DNA of 64,000 nt from Parabacteroides sp. PF5-6. Its GTDB lineage: Bacteria; Bacteroidota; Bacteroidia; Bacteroidales; Tannerellaceae. The notes beneath the pieces were generated by a model. It was not told the DNA's origin. It saw only the letters and a program-made list of their open reading frames with translations, and searched no databases. The stretch lies in the NCBI RefSeq assembly GCF_029504695.1, contig NZ_JAQFIN010000005.1:124001-188000 (forward strand), in the 5' to 3' direction. Position numbers and translations under genes: made by a program. This document shows positions 26,235 to 35,425 of the stretch, one piece after another. How positions within the stretch are numbered: the first letter of the stretch is position 1; each line of letters opens with the position of its first letter.

Positions 26235-27131
26235 TAACTTCGCCGGATATTCCCCGGCATCTACCAGCGCCTGGATCTTGTCTACGACTCCCTGACGGTC
26301 GGCGGCGTAAGTCACGCCAAACCATTTGGAGGTTGTATCCAATACTTTTACCTTCGCCGTGCCGTTTGTGATCAGTTCATTCACCATCAGGGGGATGAAG
26401 TATTCACTCTTCAGGTTGCCGGCATTGGTTTTGAGGAAGTTCACGAAGAAATCTTCCGAATATTGGAAGTAGTCGGGCGTAAAGCCCCACATATTCATAG
26501 ACACCGGAGTCTTTTCATCCAAAACGACTTTCTTTCCGTTCTCGTCGATAAACTGGATCTCACCGTCGATCTTCTCAATGGCGGTACGTTCTACCACACC
26601 GGTCAGGTAGTCTTCAGCGTTGGTCTCGCAAACGCCACGCGCCACCGATCCACTCTCACTCAACGTATTGCCTACGCGATAGCCCACCATGCAATAGTCG
26701 TTCTGCGTGCCTGCCATTCCGGAAAGTTGTTTGCCCAGTACGGCAAAGCTGTCGCGGCCATAGAAATCATCGGCATTGATCACGGCAAAAGGTTCGTTGA
26801 TCACGTCTTTGCCCATCAATACGGCATGGTTCGTGCCCCAGGGTTTTTCTCTTCCTTCGGGAACACTAAATCCTTCGGGCAGGTAGTCGAGTTCCTGGAA
26901 TACCACTTCTACCGGAATATGATTTTCGTACTTGGAGATGATCTTTTCACGGAAATCCTGTTCGAAATGTTTGCGGATCACAAACACCAGTTTGCCGAAA
27001 CCACCCCGAATCGCATCGTAAATGGAATAATCCATAATCGTTTCCCCGTTAGGTCCCAGTCCGTCTAATTGTTTCAAACCACCGTAACGGCTACCCATCC
27101 CGGCAGCCAATACAAATAAAGTAGGCTTCAT
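26229..27131 (-). CDS. Sugar-phosphate nucleotidyltransferase family protein
   Basis: A 300-residue Rossmann-like nucleotidyltransferase. The N-terminal signature is LAAGMGSRYGGLKQLDGLGPNGETIMDYSI in shortened form (LAAGMGSRYGG, 8-18), with a later NADDFYGRDSF metal-binding region. Family enzymes make NDP-sugars from sugar-1-phosphate and NTP. The divergent PGM/PMM gene three genes away could supply sugar-1-phosphate, but substrate identity is open. Confidence 0.85.
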   Translation of the reverse strand: MKPTLFVLAAGMGSRYGGLKQLDGLGPNGETIMDYSIYDAIRGGFGKLVFVIRKHFEQDFREKIISKYENHIPVEVVFQELDYLPEGFSVPEGREKPWGTNHAVLMGKDVINEPFAVINADDFYGRDSFAVLGKQLSGMAGTQNDYCMVGYRVGNTLSESGSVARGVCETNAEDYLTGVVERTAIEKIDGEIQFIDENGKKVVLDEKTPVSMNMWGFTPDYFQYSEDFFVNFLKTNAGNLKSEYFIPLMVNELITNGTAKVKVLDTTSKWFGVTYAADRQGVVDKIQALVDAGEYPAKLF

Positions 27132-27163
27132 CGTATTTATCTTTTAGAGTTATAATTAAGCTG

Positions 27164-27192
27164 CAAACTTAATAAAAATGTGGTTAACTTTG
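27164..27192. promoter_or_regulatory. Divergent -7 elements
   Basis: Minus strand TAAGTTTG (27164-27171) serves the nucleotidyltransferase; plus strand TAACTTTG (27185-27192) serves the M23 peptidase. The plus element lies downstream of an in-frame GTG at 27180, which is why the ATG at 27216 is taken as the peptidase start. Confidence 0.6.
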
Positions 27193-27215
27193 CCGTTGCT
27201 AAAAAAAAGAAATCC

Positions 27216-28904
27216 ATGTACAAGTATATTGCTTCTCTCTCTCTCTTTCTATTTACCTGTGTTTCTCCGATCTCATTGAAGAGTCAGGAGTTACTTAATC
27301 CGTTTGACTACGCCATTCTATTGAGTGGCAATTTCGGCGAGCTGCGCACGAACCATTTCCATGCCGGTATCGATTTCAAGACCAAAGGTGCCGAGGGCAA
27401 ACCGGTACATGCCGTGACCGATGGCTATATCTCCCGCGTCTCGGTCAGTCCGGGTGGCTATGGGAACGGATTGTATCTGACCCATGCCGACGGTACGACC
27501 ACGGTCTACGGCCATCTCCAACGTTTCCTGCCCGCGGTGGCCGACTATGTGAAAGAAGAACAATACGCGCAGGAGAGTTTCTCCGTCAACCTCTATCCCG
27601 AAGCCGACCGCTTCCCGGTGAAAAAGGGAGAACTGATCGCCTGGAGCGGCAATACCGGAAGCTCGGGCGGACCACATCTGCATTTTGAAGTGCGCGATAC
27701 GAAAAGTGAAGAGCTACTCGATCCCATCCTTTTTTATAAGAAACAGATCCGCGATACCCGTCCGCCCCGTATCCAGGGCGTGATGCTTTATCCGGTGGAA
27801 GGCGAAGGCGTGGTGAATGGGAAGAAAGCGAAACAGGAATTCAAAAAACTGAGTCCGAAAGATGGAAAGCAAACGTTAACGGCGAAGCTAACCGCCTGGG
27901 GACGGATCGGTGTCGGCGTAAAGGCTTACGATTATATGGACGACACCCACCATGTGTACGGCGTGAAAGAGATCGTGCTGAAGGTCGACGGCGATACGGT
28001 TTTCCATTCCTATATCGACCGCTATGCCCTGAATGAGAGCCGCTACCTGAACAGCTTTGTCGATTATGCCGACTGGATCGATAACCGTTCTTTTTATATG
28101 AAAAGCTTTATCGAGCCGGGCAATAAGCTGCGTTTTATCAAAGGCAAAGACCGCGGTTATCTCACGATCGACGAGGAGCGCCCGTATCTGTTTGAATATA
28201 TCCTGACGGATGCTTTTGGCAATTCGGCTTATCTGGAAATGCAGATCGAAGGGAAAGAACAACCCATACCCGCACCCGAAACCGAAGGGCGTGAGCTTTT
28301 CAGCTGGCGGTCGGAGAATAAGTTCGGCGCGAAAGGCATCCGTTTGACTATTCCCAAAGGCAACCTCTACGATAGTTTCTATTTCAAGTACACAGCAAAA
28401 GAAGGGGAAACAGATCTGAGTGATATCCATCAGTTGCATAACACCCCTGTCGCCTTGCATCAGAATGCCCAACTATCGCTCCGCCTGTTGACGGATTCGT
28501 TGGAGAACAAAACACAATATGGCATTGTGCATTTACACAAAGGACGTCGCGCCTGGATCGGTGGTACCTACCGCAACGGATGGATCGACGCCACGATCCG
28601 CGAACTGGGGCAATACAGCCTGGCTGTAGACACCGTCCCGCCAACAATCACGCCTATCGATCCCGCCACCTGGAAAAATAAACGCCGCTTTGTCTTCCGC
28701 CTGTCGGATAACCTGAGCGGCATAAAAACCTACCGGGGAGAGATCGACGGCACATACGCCCTCTTTACACGCGACAACCGCTCGGTCATCACCTACCATT
28801 TCGACCGCGAACGTCTGCTACCGGGCGAACACAGTCTCCGCCTCACCGTCCAGGATGGCTGTGGTAATGAGACGGTTTATACACAAGTCTTTATTATGAA
28901 TTAA
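27216..28904 (+). CDS. Secreted M23 (LytM-type) peptidase
   Basis: A 562-residue protein with a signal peptide (MYKYIASLSLFLFTCVSPIS). The M23 domain (about residues 20-170) keeps all zinc ligands: H and D in FHAGIDF and the HxH in GPHLHFEV. A long C-terminal beta-rich region (about 180-562) has no recognised fold. M23 enzymes cut peptidoglycan cross-bridges or act as endopeptidases in the envelope. Its 3' end overlaps the convergent lipoprotein gene by 11 bp. Confidence 0.88.
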   Translation: MYKYIASLSLFLFTCVSPISLKSQELLNPFDYAILLSGNFGELRTNHFHAGIDFKTKGAEGKPVHAVTDGYISRVSVSPGGYGNGLYLTHADGTTTVYGHLQRFLPAVADYVKEEQYAQESFSVNLYPEADRFPVKKGELIAWSGNTGSSGGPHLHFEVRDTKSEELLDPILFYKKQIRDTRPPRIQGVMLYPVEGEGVVNGKKAKQEFKKLSPKDGKQTLTAKLTAWGRIGVGVKAYDYMDDTHHVYGVKEIVLKVDGDTVFHSYIDRYALNESRYLNSFVDYADWIDNRSFYMKSFIEPGNKLRFIKGKDRGYLTIDEERPYLFEYILTDAFGNSAYLEMQIEGKEQPIPAPETEGRELFSWRSENKFGAKGIRLTIPKGNLYDSFYFKYTAKEGETDLSDIHQLHNTPVALHQNAQLSLRLLTDSLENKTQYGIVHLHKGRRAWIGGTYRNGWIDATIRELGQYSLAVDTVPPTITPIDPATWKNKRRFVFRLSDNLSGIKTYRGEIDGTYALFTRDNRSVITYHFDRERLLPGEHSLRLTVQDGCGNETVYTQVFIMN

Positions 28905-29715
28905 TATCCCCCATCGCCACCTGATACTCCTGCCAGAGCGCGTCGATCTGGTATTCTTTGCCTAAAACGAGTTTGATGGCCTCGTCGAACGACCAGGGGA
29001 TGATCTCCAATGTGCTCCGATTGAATTTACGCAGGAAGTCCGGATCTTTATTGTCGCGCAGCCAGACAAAGAAATAACCGGCACGGCGGTATCCATCCAT
29101 ATAATTTCCCCCCTTGGGGCGGTCTTCTTCGCCGTTGAAGCCTCCGTTGGCTACCCGCACCGCATCGGCCATGCCTTCGATAAAGGCCCAGAATACTTTG
29201 TTGGTGCCATACGAACCGATGCCCTGAGGCTCCAATTGGTAGGCGTGAGTCAGTTCGTGCAATAATACCCCGCGGGTTTCGAAGAATACCTTTGCGGTGT
29301 CATTGTTCGCAAAAGACTTTTCGATATGGCGGGTGCTGTAGAAAATCCCAATCTCGCCGCCACCGCCGCCTTTGGCCGATACGCCGTCGGTATCTTCCAA
29401 TTTGTAATGCAGGTTGTTTACCGGAACAATGCTGTCAGCCGGACTGTAATACAAAGTGTTTAATACTGTCCGCGCCTGCTCGGCGATGTAAGCCTGCGGA
29501 TCGACGATGATACTGTGATAAATGCGTGAACCCTCACTCTGCGGCGCTTTGTCCTCGAACAGGATATTGCCCACAAAATAATCTTTCCATACCTCTTCGG
29601 CTGTTGCCTGATTACTGCCCGCGGAGCCTTCGGTTTTCGCCCCGGTTGTTTGGGATGTGCATGCCGAAAGGCCTATACAAAGCCCTGAAGCAATGAATAA
29701 AAACTGCTTTTTCAT
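28894..29715 (-). CDS. Basic-secretory-protein-type zinc peptidase lipoprotein
   Basis: A 273-residue lipoprotein with lipobox GLSAC. It has HELTHAYQ (HExxH) and a downstream EGMAD acid that could be the third zinc ligand, in the pattern of the plant basic secretory protein family found in Bacteroidota. The metallopeptidase role is by family. The ATG at 29715 begins the signal peptide; an earlier ATG at 29775 lies upstream of the promoter element and is rejected. Confidence 0.8.
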   Translation of the reverse strand: MKKQFLFIASGLCIGLSACTSQTTGAKTEGSAGSNQATAEEVWKDYFVGNILFEDKAPQSEGSRIYHSIIVDPQAYIAEQARTVLNTLYYSPADSIVPVNNLHYKLEDTDGVSAKGGGGGEIGIFYSTRHIEKSFANNDTAKVFFETRGVLLHELTHAYQLEPQGIGSYGTNKVFWAFIEGMADAVRVANGGFNGEEDRPKGGNYMDGYRRAGYFFVWLRDNKDPDFLRKFNRSTLEIIPWSFDEAIKLVLGKEYQIDALWQEYQVAMGDINS

Positions 29716-29761
29716 GTGTTTTCTTACGTTGTCTAATATGCTATCTAAAACTTGGATAGCG

Positions 29762-29769
29762 CAAAGATA
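29762..29769 (-). promoter_or_regulatory. -7 element of the zinc peptidase lipoprotein gene
   Basis: TATCTTTG on the minus strand, 47 bp before the start at 29715. Confidence 0.5.
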
Positions 29770-29834
29770 ATGCAATTCTTTCTGTTCGGCAGATAAAAAA
29801 CGGATTATCCGCGGGAATAGTCGGCTTTTTTGCC

Positions 29835-29944
29835 GGGAGTATTTGTTTGTTGATAACCGTCAACACATTTGTTGATAACTATCAACAGATCTGTTGACAA
29901 TTATCAACAAATCTGTTGACAATTATCAACAAGTGAATACTCCC
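29835..29944. repeat. GGGAGTA-bounded palindromic repeat, four-unit copy
   Basis: GGGAGTA (29835-29841) and TACTCCC (29938-29944) enclose four contiguous 22-bp units of the form (T/C)TGTTGA(T/C)AA(C/T)..TCAACA, each self-complementary. The single-unit copy at 4645-4688 shares ends and unit. The rest of the 29716-30102 spacer contains only promoters. Confidence 0.85.
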
Positions 29945-30033
29945 TCCATTTCGCACGCGTTTTGTGGTGGGGATGAGCGTAGATCTGCGCGGTTTTTTAG
30001 CGACAGAAAGCGGTGATATCCATATTTTTTATG

Positions 30034-30041
30034 TATGTTTG
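30034..30041 (+). promoter_or_regulatory. -7 element of the phosphohexomutase gene
   Basis: TATGTTTG lies 62 bp before the start at 30103. No clear -33 element. Confidence 0.5.
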
Positions 30042-30102
30042 CTCGTTCATTAAAAAAGAAAACAGAGAATAAATTAAGGTTTTAAACCCATAGATAGTTA
30101 AG

Positions 30103-31851
30103 ATGGAAAATAACGATTTACTGGAAATGGTTCGGAGTAAGGCCGAAGGATGGCTTACTGAAAGTTATGATGCGGAAACCCGCGCGCAGGTACAGGCTTT
30201 ATTGGATAATGAAGATCCGACGGAACTGATTGAAAGTTTCTATAAAGATCTGGAGTTTGGTACCGGTGGGTTACGGGGAATCATGGGAGCGGGAAGCAAC
30301 CGGATGAATATTTATACCGTAGGCGCTGCCACCCAGGGACTTTCCAATTACCTGAAAAAGGAATTTGCCGACCGCGAAGAGATCAAAGTGGTTATCGGGC
30401 ACGACTGCCGTAATAACAGCCGAAAGTTCGCCGAGATCTCGGCGGATATCTTCTCGGCAAACGGGATCAAGGTGTATCTTTTCGAAGATCTTCGTCCGAC
30501 ACCGGAGATGTCGTTCGTCATCCGCCGCCTGGGATGCCAGAGTGGTATTATCCTGACCGCTTCGCACAATCCGAAAGAATACAATGGCTACAAAGCCTAT
30601 TGGGACGACGGCGCGCAGATGATCGCTCCGCACGACCGCAATACAATCGCTGAAGTGAATAAGATTCGCAATGCAGCAGAGATCAATTTCAAAGGCAATA
30701 AGAGCCTGATTGAAATTGTCGGCAAAGAGATGGACGCGCAGTATATCCAGGCATTGACCACGCTCTCGCTCTCGCCAGAAGCGATCCGTCGGCATAGCGA
30801 TATGAAGATTGTGTATACGCCGATCCACGGGACCGGTGTAGAGATGGTACCGGCAGCCTTGAAAGCGTTTGGCTTCACGAATATTATCCATGTGCCCGAA
30901 CAGGATGTGGTGAGCGGTGATTTCCCGACTGTGGTTTCGCCCAACCCGGAAGAGCCGGCAGCCTTGTCGATGGCCGTTGAGAAAGCCAAAGAAACGGATG
31001 CCGAATTGGTATTGGCGACCGACCCCGATGGTGACCGTGTAGGTGCCGCGGTGAAGAATAACGCAGGCGAATGGGTGTTGCTCAATGGCAACCAGACCTG
31101 TCTTTTGTTTGTCTATTACCTGATCACCCGCTGGAAAGAGCTGGGCAAGATCGAAGGCAATGAATATATCGTCAAAACGATTGTGACCACCGAAACGATC
31201 CGTACGATCGCTGAAAAGAACGGTGTGCAGATGTATGATGTCTATACCGGATTCAAATGGATTGCCGATGTGATGCGTAAGAACGAAGGCAAGAAGGCGT
31301 ATATCGGTGGAGGCGAAGAAAGTTATGGCTTCCTCTGTGAGGATTTTGTGCGCGATAAAGACGCGATCTCTGCCTGTGCAATCCTGGCGGAAATGACGGC
31401 CTGGGCGAAAGACCAGGGCATCACGCTCTATCAGTTGTTGCAGAAGATCTATGTCGAATACGGCTATTCGAAAGAGATCGGCATCTCTGTGGTCAAGAAA
31501 GGCAAGAGCGGCGCGGAAGAGATCGAAGCAATGATGAAGCGTTTCCGGGAAAACCCGTTGACGGAATTGGCCGGTTCGAAGGTATGCCTGTTCAACGACT
31601 TCAGCACGCTGAAGGGACATAGCTATCCGGATGATGAAGTCTTAACGTTGGATATGCCGACCACGTCGAATGTCTTGCAGTATTTCGCGGAAGACCAGAC
31701 CAAGGTGTCTATCCGTCCTTCGGGCACGGAACCCAAGATCAAGTTCTATTGCGAAGTCTATTCCAAAATAAACAGTGTGGACGACATCCCGGCAGCAGAA
31801 GCTGCCGCAGCCGAAAAGATCGAACGGATCAAAGCTTCGCTGGGTATCTGA
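30103..31851 (+). CDS. Phosphoglucomutase/phosphomannomutase
   Basis: A 582-residue alpha-D-phosphohexomutase. Phosphoserine loop TASHNP (Ser154), metal loop DPDGDR (307-312), sugar-binding GGGEESYG and phosphate-binding RPSGTEPK are all intact. It interconverts hexose 1- and 6-phosphates in the cytoplasm; length and motif context fit the PGM2-like branch. It appears monocistronic or leads into the M16 pair 60 bp downstream. Confidence 0.93.
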   Translation: MENNDLLEMVRSKAEGWLTESYDAETRAQVQALLDNEDPTELIESFYKDLEFGTGGLRGIMGAGSNRMNIYTVGAATQGLSNYLKKEFADREEIKVVIGHDCRNNSRKFAEISADIFSANGIKVYLFEDLRPTPEMSFVIRRLGCQSGIILTASHNPKEYNGYKAYWDDGAQMIAPHDRNTIAEVNKIRNAAEINFKGNKSLIEIVGKEMDAQYIQALTTLSLSPEAIRRHSDMKIVYTPIHGTGVEMVPAALKAFGFTNIIHVPEQDVVSGDFPTVVSPNPEEPAALSMAVEKAKETDAELVLATDPDGDRVGAAVKNNAGEWVLLNGNQTCLLFVYYLITRWKELGKIEGNEYIVKTIVTTETIRTIAEKNGVQMYDVYTGFKWIADVMRKNEGKKAYIGGGEESYGFLCEDFVRDKDAISACAILAEMTAWAKDQGITLYQLLQKIYVEYGYSKEIGISVVKKGKSGAEEIEAMMKRFRENPLTELAGSKVCLFNDFSTLKGHSYPDDEVLTLDMPTTSNVLQYFAEDQTKVSIRPSGTEPKIKFYCEVYSKINSVDDIPAAEAAAAEKIERIKASLGI

Positions 31852-31910
31852 AACGCAAGTAAAACATTTTGATTTGCACCTCTTATTCAATAACTTATCA
31901 ATATAAAGAG

Positions 31911-33251
31911 ATGAAGAATACGTTAACATTAGTAATGATCTTCTTTGCCGCTATATTCACGGCAAACGGACAGTCTGAGAAAATCAAGTTCGTGGAGTAT
32001 GATCTGTCGAACGGATTACATGTGATCCTGCATGCCGACGATCGCACACCCAACGTCATGGTATCGCTGATGTACCATGTTGGAGCAAAAAATGAAGACC
32101 CTTCCCGTACGGGCTTTGCCCATTTCTTTGAACACCTGATGTTCGAAGGTTCCGATCATATCGGTCGGGGAGAGTATTTCAAAATGATCCAGGCTGCCGG
32201 AGGATCTCTCAACGCCAATACGTCGCAAGACCGGACCTTTTATTTCGAGAATATGCCGTCCAACCAGCTCGAGCTGGCTTTGTGGATGGAAGCAGAACGT
32301 ATGTTGCACGCCAAGATCGATACCATCGGGGTGAATACACAAAAAGGGGTGGTGATCGAAGAGCGCAAACAATCATACGACAACCGCCCTTACGGTACGT
32401 TTATGGAAGAACTGGGCAAGCGGGCGTTTACCGTGCATCCCTACCAGTGGCAGACCATCGGTGATCCGGAGCATATCCGGGCAGCGACCTTCGACGATAT
32501 CAAGAATTTCTACGATACGTATTACGTACCCAACAACTGTGTATTGGTGATCGCCGGTGATTTCGAAGAGAAACAAACACGCCAGTGGGTCGATAAATAT
32601 TTCGGTTCCATCCCACGTGGAACCCTTCCGATGTATCGCCCGGAGATTGTCGAACCGATGCCGACGCAGGAGATCAAAGACGTGGTGTACGACAATATCC
32701 AGTTGCCGGCCCTCTTTATGGCTTACCATGCGCCCGAGATGGGCACACGCGAAGCTTACGCCATGGATATCCTGACGCAGATCCTTTCCGGAGGAGCTTC
32801 TTCCCGCCTGAAAACCAATCTCGAAGATAAAGGTTTGACGTTGCAGTCGCAGGCGTTCAACTTCCAATGCGAAGACCCGGGATTACTTTATGTCCTGGCG
32901 ATTCCCAATATGGGCACGCCGTTGGCAGATGTCGAAGCAGCCTTGACCACGGAAGTCGAACGGATGTCGAAAGAATTGGTTTCGGAAGAAGAGTTCCAGA
33001 TGGCTATGGCCGCGAAGGAGTTTGAGGTAGCCGCTAATCTGCAATCGCTGGCAGGTAAGGCACAAGCGCTTTGCGATGCCTATACCTATTTCAAAGATGC
33101 CGAACGGGTGAATAAAGAACTGGCCACTTTCCAGTCGATTACCCGTGAAGATATCCAAAATGTGGCACGGAAATACCTGCAGACCAACACCCGCGTCGTA
33201 TTGCACTATGTGCCGATGGCAGAGAAGAACGAATCGAATACGAATGATTAA
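31911..33251 (+). CDS. Secreted M16 zinc metallopeptidase, active subunit
   Basis: A 446-residue M16 peptidase with signal peptide (ending TANGQ). The inverted zinc motif HFFEH is at 71-75, with the third ligand in VIEERKQ (about 150). Such proteins in bacteria work as the catalytic half of a two-protein peptidase that degrades unfolded or small peptides in the periplasm. The inactive partner follows after 5 bp. The ATG at 31911 is chosen for the signal peptide. Confidence 0.92.
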   Translation: MKNTLTLVMIFFAAIFTANGQSEKIKFVEYDLSNGLHVILHADDRTPNVMVSLMYHVGAKNEDPSRTGFAHFFEHLMFEGSDHIGRGEYFKMIQAAGGSLNANTSQDRTFYFENMPSNQLELALWMEAERMLHAKIDTIGVNTQKGVVIEERKQSYDNRPYGTFMEELGKRAFTVHPYQWQTIGDPEHIRAATFDDIKNFYDTYYVPNNCVLVIAGDFEEKQTRQWVDKYFGSIPRGTLPMYRPEIVEPMPTQEIKDVVYDNIQLPALFMAYHAPEMGTREAYAMDILTQILSGGASSRLKTNLEDKGLTLQSQAFNFQCEDPGLLYVLAIPNMGTPLADVEAALTTEVERMSKELVSEEEFQMAMAAKEFEVAANLQSLAGKAQALCDAYTYFKDAERVNKELATFQSITREDIQNVARKYLQTNTRVVLHYVPMAEKNESNTND

Positions 33252-33256
33252 TACGA

Positions 33257-35347
33257 ATGGAAATGAAAAAGATAATATATAGTCTGTTGGTTCTTGTATA
33301 TTGTGCGCTTGCCGTAAACGCACAGACCTTAGATCGGAGTATCCGTCCTTCGGCCGCTCCTGCGAAAGAAGTGAATATCAAAGACGCTCAGGTCTTTACC
33401 CTGAAGAACGGCTTGAAAGTGTTTCTGGTGGAAGACAAGAGCACTCCCCTGGTTTTATACTCCTTGCAGTTGGATGTCAAACCGGCATTGGAAGGCGATA
33501 AGGTGGGATTGAAAGACCTGTTTACCGAAGTATTCGGCAAAGCCACGAAAAACAGATCCAAAGAACAACTAAACAAAGATATCGACCTGATCGGTATGCG
33601 CGGCGGCGTACACCGTAACGGCGGTTATGCCTACGTATTGAAGAAATACGACGAGAAGGCATTGGATATCATGACCGATATGCTGTTCAATCCGGTATTC
33701 CTGCAGGAAGAATTCGAACTGGGACTGAACAAATACAAAACGGCACTTGCCAGCATGGGCGATGATCCGGGGCAGCTTACCAACCGCTTGGCTTCGGCTT
33801 TGACCTACGGCAAAGGATTTCCGGCAGGTGAACTGGAAACGGTGGAAACACTGGGGAACGTCAAACTTTCCGACCTGGAAGCGTATTATGCCGCCTATTT
33901 CGCGCCTAACGTAGCACGCCTGGTGATCGTCGGCGACCTCTCGAAGAAAGAAGCAGAAAAACAAGCCGAGAAGTATTTCGGTAAATGGCAGAAGAAAGAC
34001 GTGCCCGTAGCCCAATATACGATCCCGACGGCTCCGGCCGGACGCAAAGTCGCCTTTATCAATAAACCCGGCGCGGTGCAATCGGCTATCGATATCTGTT
34101 ATCCGATCGCCTACAACCTGAGTGCAACGGATTACGACGCCGCAGCGATCATGAACCAGATCCTGGGTGGCAGTGGAACGGCTCGTTTGTTTATGAACCT
34201 GCGCGAAGACAAGAGCTGGACCTACGGTGTGTATTCCAACCTGAGTGCCGGCGAAGAGATCGGTTCAATGTCATTGGGTGCCGGACGTAACGCCGCTTCC
34301 GTCAAGGCTGCAGCTACCGATAGCGCGGTGTACGAGATCCTGAAAGAGTTCAACCGCATGATCAACGAGCCGATCAGCGCCGAAGAATTGAAGAACGCCG
34401 TGACTTTCAGCACCGGCAACTTCTCCCGCTCACTGGCCAGCTCGGAAACGATGGCGCAGTTCGCTGTGAATATCGACAAATACAACCTGCCGAAAGACTA
34501 CTACCGCAACTACCTCAAACGATTGGAAGCCTTGACTCCTGCCGATATTCAAGCGGCAGCGAAGAAATACGTCCGTCCGGAGAATGCCTGGGTCGTGGTT
34601 ACTTCCGACAAACAATACGCCGATGGACTGGCCGCTTTCGATGCCGAAGGAAAGGTGCAATGGTATGATGTGGATGCCAACCCGATCGAAGCCCCCAAAG
34701 CGCAAGCCGTTGATATCTCTGCCGATGACGTGATTGCGAATTACGTGAAAGCGATCGGTGGCAAAGCCGCAGCCGAAAAAGTGAACGATTATAAGATGGT
34801 TGGCGAAATGCAGGTGATGGGACAGACCGGAACGATCGAGATGTGTTTCAAGAAACCCAATCTATCCTCAAACACGATGTCACTGCAAGGCATGGTCTTG
34901 CAAAAGATGACGTTCGACGGCAAGACCCTTCGCGTATCCGGCATGCAAGGCAGCCAGGAACTGACGGAAGGAAAAGAATTTGACGCGATGAAGAACAACA
35001 CAGGCCTCTGCGCGGAAATGAATTATGCGGCCAACGGATACACCCTTTCCGTGGAAGGCATCGAACCGGTCAACGACGAAGAAACCTATGTCCTGAAGCT
35101 CGAAAAGGATGGCGTAACTACTACGGAATACTATAGCGTACAGAGCGGCCTGAAGCTGCGCAGCGCCCAAACCGTACAAACGCCAATGGGTGAAATGCAA
35201 AGCCTCACCGACTACGTAGACTACCGGGAAGTCAGCGGTGTCAAAGTCCCGTATTCCATCAAACAATCCGCCATGGGCCAAATCATCGCCACCGTCATCA
35301 CCACCGTCGAAATCAACACCGGCCTCGACGACGCGGTCTTCAAATAA
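33257..35347 (+). CDS. Secreted M16-family partner without zinc motif, fused to a C-terminal beta domain
   Basis: A 696-residue protein (ATG at 33257 or 33263) with signal peptide. The M16 part (about 30-475) lacks HxxEH but keeps the substrate-binding GGSGTARLFMNLRE...WTYGVYS region, as expected of the non-catalytic subunit. Residues about 500-696 form an extra domain (starting YVKAIGGKAAAEKVNDYK) resembling the LolA-like barrels often found after bacterial M16 subunits. Works with the preceding gene product. Confidence 0.9.
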   Translation: MEMKKIIYSLLVLVYCALAVNAQTLDRSIRPSAAPAKEVNIKDAQVFTLKNGLKVFLVEDKSTPLVLYSLQLDVKPALEGDKVGLKDLFTEVFGKATKNRSKEQLNKDIDLIGMRGGVHRNGGYAYVLKKYDEKALDIMTDMLFNPVFLQEEFELGLNKYKTALASMGDDPGQLTNRLASALTYGKGFPAGELETVETLGNVKLSDLEAYYAAYFAPNVARLVIVGDLSKKEAEKQAEKYFGKWQKKDVPVAQYTIPTAPAGRKVAFINKPGAVQSAIDICYPIAYNLSATDYDAAAIMNQILGGSGTARLFMNLREDKSWTYGVYSNLSAGEEIGSMSLGAGRNAASVKAAATDSAVYEILKEFNRMINEPISAEELKNAVTFSTGNFSRSLASSETMAQFAVNIDKYNLPKDYYRNYLKRLEALTPADIQAAAKKYVRPENAWVVVTSDKQYADGLAAFDAEGKVQWYDVDANPIEAPKAQAVDISADDVIANYVKAIGGKAAAEKVNDYKMVGEMQVMGQTGTIEMCFKKPNLSSNTMSLQGMVLQKMTFDGKTLRVSGMQGSQELTEGKEFDAMKNNTGLCAEMNYAANGYTLSVEGIEPVNDEETYVLKLEKDGVTTTEYYSVQSGLKLRSAQTVQTPMGEMQSLTDYVDYREVSGVKVPYSIKQSAMGQIIATVITTVEINTGLDDAVFK

Positions 35348-35370
35348 AAACGACATTAGCGATAATAAAA

Positions 35371-35408
35371 AATACCCGTGTGAACAAGAGTGTCACACGG
35401 GTATTTTC
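35371..35408. terminator. Bidirectional terminator
   Basis: AATACCCGTGTGA (35371-35383) and TCACACGGGTATT (35393-35405) form a perfect 13-bp stem with flanking A and T runs, between the convergent M16 and GH97 genes. Confidence 0.9.
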
Positions 35409-35425
35409 TTTAGGAAGAGATCCAA

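Noticed and set aside
29835-29944. Possible CRISPR array
   Set aside because: The 22-bp units are contiguous and palindromic with no unique spacers, and no cas genes are near.
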